23,361 nt of DNA, taken from assembly GCA_946803715.1 (NCBI GenBank), contig CAMPET010000311.1:1-23361 (forward strand), read 5' to 3'. This stretch comes from Beroe ovata. Taxonomy: Eukaryota > Ctenophora > Nuda > Beroida > Beroidae. The position numbers were made by a program, and so were the translations under genes. Shown here in pieces: positions 16,335 through 23,361 of the stretch. Numbering within the stretch: the stretch's first letter is position 1; every line of letters starts with the position of its first letter. The notes below the pieces were generated by a model that was not told where the DNA came from, ran no database searches, and saw nothing but the letters and a program-made list of their open reading frames with translations.

Positions 16335-17303
16335 ATGGCTAACTTCGCATATATAAAGGGACCGGCTGACTTTAAGTTTGGGGATGACGTTGATTTATTT
16401 TGGGAGAGATTAACGAGCTTTATCATTTCTTCCAAATGCGAAAAAGGTTCCCAATTTTCCCTTTTGAAAGCACATGTCGATGATCGTAGTTTACGCCGAT
16501 TACAGGCCATCGCGTTTACTGACACCCATAAAACCGATGATACTGTTGATCTTACTAAAGATAGCGTAGTTAAGCTTATCAAGGACGCACTTAGGAAGGA
16601 ACCTGATGTTCCTGAACGTATATCATTGAAGTTTAAAATCCAGGGCGAATCTGAGAATGTTGTAGAGTTTGGGGATGCCATTAGATTGCTTGGACAGAAA
16701 ATCTATGGGACTAACACCGATACGAACGAAACTGTTATCGAGAGTTTTTGCGCCGGATTACGAGATACTGATTTAGCGTCTAAAATGCTGGGTAAAACAT
16801 TTGAATCTTTAAATGCAGCAATCACGTACGCGGCAGCACCTCGGGAGGCTAGTAATATCAAGAAAGTATTGATTCACCAACGTGACGTAGCGTCCACTAA
16901 GGCTTGTGACGTCTCATTAATGGCCACAGGAAATACCGATAATCCATCTGCCGCTAATGCTGCGGGTCCATCAAGGCCTCAGACTAACCAGAACTCTCGT
17001 GTGTGCTATAATTGCAACGAAGTTGGCCACATACAACGCTCGTGCCCGAATTCACGCCGATCTATGCATAATCGACAGCATCCCACACGATCTGCCAACC
17101 AGGCCAGACCACCTCTCGTATGTTACCACTGCAATAAACCGGGGCATATCCGCCGTAACTGTTTACAATTGCAAGGTTATTCGGGTAGAGGTGGAAGAGG
17201 AATGAGGACAGTGCCTCGTAGCTACACTCCACGACAGAATTTTCAGTCAATGCCAGGGTTTCTCAGGACAGTTCCAGCTTCTCGAGGCAGAGGAAACATG
17301 TAA
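16335..17303 (+). CDS. gag: Gag, copy B (complete)
   Basis: 322 codons starting at the first ATG after the leader. The capsid-like region is mostly helical and hydrophilic. Two CCHC zinc knuckles lie at residues 224-237 and 263-276, followed by an Arg/Gly-rich tail, marking a nucleocapsid that binds genomic RNA. The end overlaps the open pol frame (from 17222) by 82 nt in the -1 register. A near-canonical slippery-type heptamer AGGAAAC at 17291-17297, just before the stop, is a possible frameshift site, but it is not a perfect match. Drosophila gypsy-type Gags generally lack zinc knuckles, so this Gag is notable beside an errantivirus-like Env. Confidence 0.9.
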   Translation: MANFAYIKGPADFKFGDDVDLFWERLTSFIISSKCEKGSQFSLLKAHVDDRSLRRLQAIAFTDTHKTDDTVDLTKDSVVKLIKDALRKEPDVPERISLKFKIQGESENVVEFGDAIRLLGQKIYGTNTDTNETVIESFCAGLRDTDLASKMLGKTFESLNAAITYAAAPREASNIKKVLIHQRDVASTKACDVSLMATGNTDNPSAANAAGPSRPQTNQNSRVCYNCNEVGHIQRSCPNSRRSMHNRQHPTRSANQARPPLVCYHCNKPGHIRRNCLQLQGYSGRGGRGMRTVPRSYTPRQNFQSMPGFLRTVPASRGRGNM

Positions 17304-17344
17304 ACCTGGCCACTTCTTTTCGGAGCACCCCGGCGTACGTTCCA

Positions 17345-18444
17345 ATGATGGTAGGTACCAGGAAGTATTATAGTTTAATTGATACCGGGGCTGCTGTATC
17401 CATATGCCATAAAAACATACTTCCAGATAATGTCGAGGTCGAATCAACTAATATGAAGATTCATGGGGTAACAGGTGATCATTTGAATATTTTAGGGTCG
17501 GCTCAGGTGCCTATTACAATTGGGAGTTTGGCCATCAAGATCGAAGTTATGGTTGTCGAAACGATGGCGGATAATGTTTTCATACTAGGAAGGGATTTTC
17601 TGGATCGTTTCAATTGCATAATCAATTACAAGGCTTTCAGTTTATCCATTGGTGAATGCACGATTCCCATAATGAAACCCCATAGCTCCCCATTTATTAG
17701 ACCTGCCATTGCTATTCGCTGCTTCAAAACCATTTCCATTCCTCCTTTTTCCAAAGGCACTATCACAGGCTATTTGAGGGCACCCAAGAATGAGTCTCAT
17801 CGGTGTTATATTTCGGCAACCGGTGTTATTGTTGCTAAGGAGCATTCTCGTCTTCACATGAATTCGGGCATTATAAATTCGTCTAGGGGTAAATTACTCG
17901 TCAATGTAGTCAATATGTCCGAAAAACCTTTAACCCTCTTCCGGAATTATGCACTGGGTAATTTTCTTCCTCTCCATGCGGCAGAAATAAATAGTCTGAA
18001 TTATGGCGTGACGCGTGAAGACAGATCTTCAGGGCACATGCAGGTTATCACTAGTCCAGAGGACAGTCCCTCAGGGCAAATGCAAAGTGATAGTAGGCTA
18101 GAGGACAGTTCCTCGGAGCACATGCAGGAGAGCTCGGTGCGAGGGGACAGTTCCTCATGGCACACGCAGCTTGGCGCTCAGCCAGTTGAGGGCAGTCCCT
18201 CACGGCTTGAGAAGATAGATCGAGGGGTACCATTTGATGAATCGGAACGGGCGGAGAGATATACAGCGCAGAAGGAAGACGAGAGTGCAGAACAAGTACA
18301 GGAGGAGGGGAGACGTGAGACCAGATACGATAAAGCGAGATCAAAGCAGAACAAAGTACGCCCGGAACACGTGCAGCACGATTCGGAGGGAAACGCTCAG
18401 ATAGATGCAGTGCAACAACAGGATTTGAGCCGATGTAGAGAACG
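17345..18444 (+). CDS. pol: Pol, copy B: protease and linker (3' truncated)
   Basis: Starts like copy A with an aspartic protease (LIDTGAAVS, DTG at residues 13-15; ILGRDFL) and the repeat-bearing linker, then stops at the N at 18445 before RT. The frame reads on a few codons past the gap into an unrelated LTR, which is not meaningful. It differs from copy A by a Thr-to-Ile and an Ala-to-Val change. Confidence 0.88.
18017..18201 (+). repeat. Five ~42-nt hairpin repeats in the pol linker, copy B
   Basis: Same array as at 9160-9344, offset by 8,857 bp, with the five inverted cores unchanged. Confidence 0.8.
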
Positions 18445-18445
18445 N

Positions 18446-18840
18446 TGTTGTAGTGTTGATACCCATGGGTTAATTCCCTTCCCGCCTGGAGACCAACATT
18501 TCCCCCCTTGACCACAGTCACACTTGACGTGGCGAGGTTACACCTAGGAGTTACACCTAGATAGGAAGAATAGAGCTATTGTGATTCAGCTCCACGGCTC
18601 CCTCAGTTCCAAGAAACTTCTTGTTAACTCCCACTACCACTCTGCCTCTATTGTGTTTGGGAAACTTCTCATCACCAAACGATGGCCCTTTATGCTCTTG
18701 CATGCCCATGTGATAGTCACGTGGTTACAACCCCCCATATCTCCGATCCCTACCCTAGGTAGTTAGATCAGGCTAGCGTAATCCAAGTTTTGTTCCGATT
18801 ATTATCATTACCATTACAACTACACCCGTGTCTTTATTGC
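18446..18840 (+). repeat. Probable 5' LTR and leader of the second element
   Basis: Starts TGTTGTAGTGTTGATACCC and precedes gag. The right boundary is uncertain: GCGCCCAACAACGAC near 18840 resembles part of a TGGCGCC-type primer-binding site, so the LTR should end shortly before it. No second copy is in the window to fix the ends. Confidence 0.5.
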
Positions 18841-18861
18841 GCCCAACAACGACAATGAACA

Positions 18862-19775
18862 ATGGCACGAACTGCGGAGACGACAGCGGACATCACAATC
18901 GCATCTGACACGGATACCACACCAGCTGATATGGATCATGATGAGCTTGTGGACCTCAACGTTGAAAAACAGGTGACATCATTCAAGCCACCCAAATACA
19001 AAAAGGATGGAAACTTCTACCAATTCACTCTACGTTTTTGGACTGGGCACTCATGTGCCCCTCTCCACTGCACTATACACAATTTTTGTCTTCTATCACC
19101 GACGACGGAATATACGCAACACTACACAATGTAATCATCCCAGCATCCGAAGCACATAACCCTGACTATTACATAAAGCTTTATTTTCAAGAGGCGTTAC
19201 CATCGAAAAACGAAATGCAACAAAAACTTTTGTGCATCAAACAACTCGAGTCAGAATCTATCAAAGATTATGCTAACCGTATCCAATTACTGATGAACCA
19301 ATGTTCTGACAACAGTTGCATCTACAATACCCTCGGCTTCAATGCATTCATTTCAGGAATAGCTAATCCGGACCTGAAACTCAAGTTATACGAATGTGGG
19401 ATTGTTAACTCCTTCAGGGAAATGGTACAAAAGGCGAAAGTTCTCGAAAACGCCTTTACACTAGTGAAACAGCCCACTCCTAACGAAACACCTGTCATCT
19501 TTGCAGCATCCGGATCTCATCAACCTCAAAACCCACCTAACCCCTCACCTGCATTAACAACCCATCAGCACGACAGAAACATGACCAGCAATAGACACAA
19601 CCCACACAGACGAAGCTGCTGGTCTTGCGGCTCAACATCCCACCTTTCATACGACTGCCCTGACAACTCATACCACCCACAGCCATCATTAGGACGACAT
19701 GACAACCGTCCGCCACACTACAGACCGAACACACATTCAAACCGCTGTCAATATAACCCACAACAGCCAACATAA
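18862..19775 (+). pseudogene. gag: Gag of the second element, frameshifted
   Basis: ATG 18862 opens a frame to 19134. Gag-like sequence continues from about 19038 in a different register to the stop at 19775. The change falls near the T-run at 19035-19039, suggesting a one-base indel or sequencing error. The product has an acidic N-terminus, a helical capsid-like middle and one CCHC knuckle (CWSCGSTSHLSYDC, encoded at 19617-19658), followed by a His/Pro/Arg-rich tail. It would form the particle and bind RNA. Confidence 0.8.
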
Positions 19776-20405
19776 TACTTTCAATAGAAATCAGTTTTTT
19801 CGGGACCCCCAATTGGCAATTACAAGGAAGGCCACGTTTCACAACCCAAGGAACTACCACTAGATCACCTCACATTCTAGTCAATGGACAACTGGACGGC
19901 CACAATTTGCAATATTTTGTAGATAGTGGGTCCAATATCACACTAGTCAGTTCAAACTGGATTCAAGCTCATAAACTCACTCACCTCTGTCTCCCACCTA
20001 ACATTTCAGCCAAGTCTCTGTCCAACCACAACCTTCCCATCACAGGTCAAATATATCTTAGCATTGCAGGACATGAAGCCCATCGAAACTTCTACGTATG
20101 TGACAACTTGTCATGTGATTCCCTTTTGGGCACAGACTTGCTCTTTTCGAAACAACTCCTGGTCGATTTCTCCCGTAAACTTCTCGTTAGCAAGTATGGA
20201 TCAGCCAACTTCATTTTCGCACCCTCACCGGTTAACTTTGTCAATCATATTCGCCTAGTCAAAAGCACCACTTTTGAACCCAATAAAATTTACTTCACGG
20301 AGGCCCAAGTCATCCCCAAGGATAGAAGTCATCGTAATATTCTACGCTATCATAACTTCGAAGGCATCTTTGACCCATCCAATAAATTCAAATTGAATGA
20401 TAATT
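19757..20405 (+). CDS. pol: Pol of the second element: aspartic protease (3' truncated)
   Basis: The frame opens after the stop at 19754-19756, overlaps the end of gag by about 19 nt in the -1 register, and runs into the N at 20406. Protease motifs are YFVDSGSNITLVS (catalytic DSG) and SLLGTDLLF. A linker toward RT follows, but no RT motif is reached. There is no obvious ATG start, consistent with expression by frameshifting from gag. Confidence 0.78.
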
Positions 20406-20406
20406 N

Positions 20407-21091
20407 AAACCACTGAGTAGGTAGTGACTAGTGACTAATGAACAAGTCTGAAATCTGAGAATTATCAGTCACACGCAGTCACCACTCTGTTAATACACTG
20501 TACAGTGTACACTTATGCCACTGTCTTTCATAAATCATACACTGACACCACTTGCACTCAATGCTCTCACACCACAGAGCCACAACACTACATCTTGACG
20601 GCACTCTGTGTTCTGAGCTTCTGTAAGCTGACACCACTCTGACCTCTGACACCACTCACTGTGGACGATGACACCAGTCACCACTGAGTATACTGCCAAT
20701 ACACGAAACTCTTGTACCATTGTTGATTGTATCATATCACAATTCTATAGGAAATAGGAATACGTCTGGGGCCTGGATCTCGTCACACTGTCTGTACTCC
20801 GACACCACACTACATGCTAACCCCATTCTCTACGATGACAACTGCCTGTTATCACGAACTTGCAAATTGAAACAACTGAGCAGTAACTAATGGAGCAAGT
20901 CTGAAATCAGGCTACTTATCACACTATATGCAGTCGACACTCTTTTCTGACACCAGCAGACAAACTGCTACCTTGATACTCTTCTATACTGAGAACACTG
21001 TACGCTGTAGTGGTATCGTTGTACATATTGGCATCAGTTTACACTGTACAGTGTACACTGATGCCATTGCGTTATCTTTCACATTTTCATA
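20407..21091 (+). repeat. Diverged direct repeats with TGACACCA motifs
   Basis: About 20407-20536 and 20868-21091 share blocks in the same order: AACxACTGAG, ACTAATGxA(C/G)CAAGTCTGAAATC, GCAGTC(A/G)xCACTCT, ACACTGTACAGTGTACACT, and TTTCAxxxTTxCAT. A GACACCA motif recurs at least six times between about 20543 and 20955. No coding frame is supported. This looks like a decayed non-autonomous element or minisatellite-like region. Confidence 0.6.
21030..21065. repeat. 36-bp near-perfect palindrome
   Basis: The sequence from GGCATCAGT to ACTGATGCC equals its reverse complement except at one symmetric pair, with core ACACTGTACAGTGT. The core and right arm recur at about 20494-20515 with a weaker left arm. 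Confidence 0.85.
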
Positions 21092-21092
21092 N

Positions 21093-21261
21093 AGAGAGCA
21101 ACGTGGTTCCGCTTGTACTCCCGTCGCCGGAGAAAGGGTGATACTGACCTTCTCAGCATGTTTGACAGCAGCAGGAGCAGCTTGTGATCGTATAGCCACC
21201 GGTGTACGAAAATCAATAAAACTTGATAACGAAATCCTTTCAAAAACCGAAATATAGCGCC
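21093..21261 (-). CDS. Candidate coding exon on the minus strand (cut by gap)
   Basis: On the minus strand an acceptor-like AACATCAG (AG at 21263-21262) begins a frame that stays open to the N at 21092. The frame is Ala/Pro/Val-rich (for example RTPVAIRSQAAPAAVKHAEK) and GC-richer than its surroundings. It is in phase with a short upstream ATG exon ending at a consensus donor at 21519 (intron about 257 bp). I do not recognise the protein. A plus-strand frame is also open here, so the call is tentative. Confidence 0.3.
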
Positions 21262-21296
21262 CTGATGTTTGAGTTACCGAATAAAATTATCACTTT

Positions 21297-21334
21297 CAGC
21301 GAATAGAAGGAAACAGCGAATAGAAGGAAACAGC
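21297..21334 (+). repeat. 17-bp tandem duplication
   Basis: CAGCGAATAGAAGGAAA occurs twice head to tail (21297-21313, 21314-21330), followed by CAGC. Confidence 0.9.
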
Positions 21335-21518
21335 TTATATGGTTTTGTTATGTATCTGGAAGCGGAACATGCACTGGGAGGTGGGAAATGAAATTCTAAA
21401 ACGAATTGCGATATCAAGAGCGTCCTAGCTTATGATTACGATTGATTTTGAATTCATCGGTCGATAGGCGTGAACCAAATCATAAGGAGTAAAATATGAT
21501 TAATTGGATTTTACTTAC

Positions 21519-21593
21519 CTTTCATCTCGGCCGATGAAGCTGTATTGATATATTCTTCACTCGCTATATGGGATGTCAATTCTCGTTATATAA
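21519..21593 (-). promoter_or_regulatory. Candidate TATA promoter and first exon on the minus strand
   Basis: TTATATAA at 21586-21593 is followed on the minus strand, about 60 bp on, by ATGAAAG (21525-21519) and a full consensus donor GTAAGT. The spacing suits a short 5' UTR and a first exon holding only the start of the coding sequence. Confidence 0.3.
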
Positions 21594-21810
21594 GCTGACC
21601 ATAAATTTGGTAAGAAGAAGATGGAGTTTTGATTAATTGGAAATCTCAGTCATGACTAAAGAGTGGATACCTATAGTCATGCGAAATACATCGGCACTGC
21701 TGAAACCAGCTACTGTTGGAATATTTACAGTGACACCAGAAGCTAGGGTAGGGCAAACAGTTGTGAAATGGTTTATGTGCTGCTGTATAACGCGCTAAGT
21801 ATTATAAGGC

Positions 21811-21846
21811 AGGTCAAGCAGCACGCGCAGGTTAAGCAGCACGTGC
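21811..21846 (+). repeat. 18-bp tandem duplication
   Basis: CAGGTCAAGCAGCACGCG is followed directly by CAGGTTAAGCAGCACGTG, with two transitions between the units. Confidence 0.9.
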
Positions 21847-22470
21847 ACAACAGGAAAATGGTATGACTCGGTAAGCGCGTGCAATAGCTAACAACATGTA
21901 GCTGTGTTGCAGCTTTTATCACCGCAAGTATCAGACAACATGTGGCGTGAATTCTGTGAGGTGGGTAAAACGTGATTCTCAATCTCAGTCTGTCAAAACA
22001 TATCAAGCATTGCTGATACGATTGTCACATTTGTTATAGTGATTTCTGATATATTTGATATGAGATGGTTAGCTGTCAAGTGCCGCATTGCAAGACAAGA
22101 GCCTGTGCAACCCTGAGGTGTCAACCTACAATTTCTTATGGCAGATCATGGTTATGAGACAGACATATCTAAGGCCAGACAGTGCGATCGATGAACGTGA
22201 CAACTGATCACACTGTCACAATAGCAATATATTGATGACATGTGTCATGGTAGCTCATACAGTGTATGGTAGATGCAGGTTGCTTGGTACTGTGGGCTTG
22301 TAATATGGACAGCGAGCACTGAACAAGCACACGTGTCCGAGTTGTCGTTATCTGGCGCACAACAGTACAAAGTGCAATCAATGTAAGACGATATAGGACT
22401 ACATTTTCCACCCCCTGTGTGTACATGAGGAGGGGAGGTTCTGATAATGATCAGTAATCTGATAGGAAAC

Positions 22471-22518
22471 ACTGACTCGTGTTCCATGACTCGTGTTCCT
22501 GACACTGACTCGTGTTCC
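22471..22518 (+). repeat. Three short repeats of TGACTCGTGTTCC
   Basis: The 13-mer recurs three times within 48 bp with variable 1-6 bp spacers. TGACTC is an AP-1-like half-match, but nothing else points to an enhancer. Confidence 0.85.
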
Positions 22519-23361
22519 ATGCGGTGTGAATATGCACTCTGCAATTTCCAGCCGATATCCTCAGACAGACTAGTGAGGTGATTCAAACACAGGAACTGTA
22601 AATGTACACAATATATCATTCAGTGTTACAGTGTTACAGTGCTACTCTGCTTGTGCTACTGGAAGCATGGTGATCATAAGGCCTCTGGCCCTTGTGAACC
22701 AGTGCTATTTGTGCATAAAGGGTGTGGAAAGAAAAAGACGCACAATTTTCAAAGTGGAAGTTGCTAACCAGTTGGCAGTTCAACGAATGTGCGGCTCAGC
22801 AGCTACGCAGTAGTCCTAATCTATATGTGCACTATAGATATGTCCACATTGCTCAGTGCACAGATATCGATATCAATTTGTTGGTGTGATTGCGAAATGG
22901 ATTAATTGTGGAAGATCACAAATCGACAGATAAACAGATAAAGTTAGATTAATGAGTGAGTTATGACACCACAATCTGGTTATGACTGGCATGAACAATA
23001 CAGTTAGTCATAAACACGGATGCGAGTCCAGATAAACTCATTTCATTGCTGTACTGTGACAGAGGGGGGTAAACTCTCCCTGGTTTGATATTCGAAAACA
23101 TGGTGCTCCTTCATAATGATAACGTCCGCTTATAGCTCCCCATCGGTGTGTGAAGGTGCCGATATAGTCCTCGACGTGAAAAGTGAAGCACTCAAGTGGC
23201 GAGAAACTAAGTAGATCAACGTATAATGCAAGTCCACTACACATATTGCAACCACGTCGTGACAGTCTTATTTTATTCCTTAAAAGGTGATATTATGTAA
23301 CTACCTGATTCGACGAGCCTGGATTTCTGGTTATGCGATAGTAACACACAGAGGATTTCGC

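Larger units (their letters stand above)
15888..18444 (+). mobile_element. Envelope-bearing Ty3/gypsy element, copy B, 3' truncated
   Basis: LTR, primer-binding site, 120-nt leader, complete gag and the start of pol, ending at the N at 18445 where another LTR element begins. It matches 7583-9587 with only about four substitutions and no indel over 2.0 kb (constant offset 8,857). Confidence 0.88.
18446..20405 (+). mobile_element. 5' part of a second, unrelated Ty3/gypsy element
   Basis: A probable 5' LTR, gag with a single CCHC knuckle, and an aspartic protease in the -1 frame. It begins right at the gap that ends copy B pol and is cut by the N at 20406, so RT, integrase and the 3' LTR are not in view. 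Sequence and base composition (C-rich coding strand) differ clearly from the envelope-bearing element. Confidence 0.8.
21600..23361. other. Low-copy-looking non-coding stretch
   Basis: Apart from the short tandem repeats listed, I see no gene, RNA gene or transposon in this stretch. The open frames are all under 125 codons with no domains. Confidence 0.45.

Noticed and set aside
20535-20735. Minus-strand 66-codon frame with EWCQRSEWCQ-like repeats
   Set aside because: The pattern is produced by the repeated GACACCACTC DNA motif; no start context or domain.
22471-22518. Three TGACTCGTGTTCC repeats as a CRISPR-like or enhancer array
   Set aside because: Units are 13 bp with 1-6 bp spacers, far too short for CRISPR, and the context is eukaryotic. 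Listed only as a short repeat.

Overview
The window looks like repeat-dense nuclear DNA from an animal, probably an arthropod. The pointers are a Ty3/gypsy element with a baculovirus-F-like (errantivirus-type) envelope, a hAT transposon of the DUF4371/ZMYM-like type, and likely spliceosomal splice sites. No bacterial features were seen. The species cannot be named from the sequence. Eight single-base N gaps (733, 1484, 3375, 6904, 7582, 18445, 20406, 21092) mostly fall at repeat edges, so order and continuity across them are unproven.

Layout. 1-2311 is AT-rich non-coding DNA with a near-identical ~316 bp direct repeat (417-732 and 1485-1801) and two units of a 160 bp tandem repeat. 2389-3321 is an unrecognised open frame preceded by a good splice acceptor, possibly the last exon of a host gene. 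3376-7345 is the 3' end of one copy of an envelope-bearing LTR element (end of an accessory ORF plus LTR); its accessory ORF is split by a ~3.4 kb hAT element carrying a nearly complete transposase. 7583-18444 is an uninterrupted stretch of the same LTR element family running gag-pol-env-accessory ORF-LTR-gag-pol, with one LTR between two almost identical gag-pol copies 8,857 bp apart. 18446-20405 is the 5' part (LTR, gag, protease) of a different Ty3/gypsy element that interrupts the second pol. 20407-21091 holds diverged direct repeats and a 36 bp palindrome. 21093-23361 is low-copy-looking DNA with one candidate promoter plus split small exons on the minus strand.

How the genes fit together. 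In the main element, Gag (two CCHC knuckles) and Pol (protease, RT, RNase H, integrase) supply particle assembly, copying and integration. Env carries a furin-type cleavage site, fusion-peptide-like segment and C-terminal membrane anchor, and is probably made from spliced RNA through an acceptor just before its ATG. Downstream lies a fourth ORF of about 303 codons, with an N-terminal membrane segment, acidic stretch, RG repeat and basic C-terminal domain, which I do not recognise. Pol in the long copy is broken by frame changes between RNase H and integrase, so that copy looks defective. The most unusual features are the accessory ORF, the structured repeats inside the coding regions (five 42-nt hairpin repeats in pol, a 13-bp hairpin in the accessory ORF, a nested LTR hairpin), the shared-LTR tandem layout, and the hAT-into-retroelement nesting.
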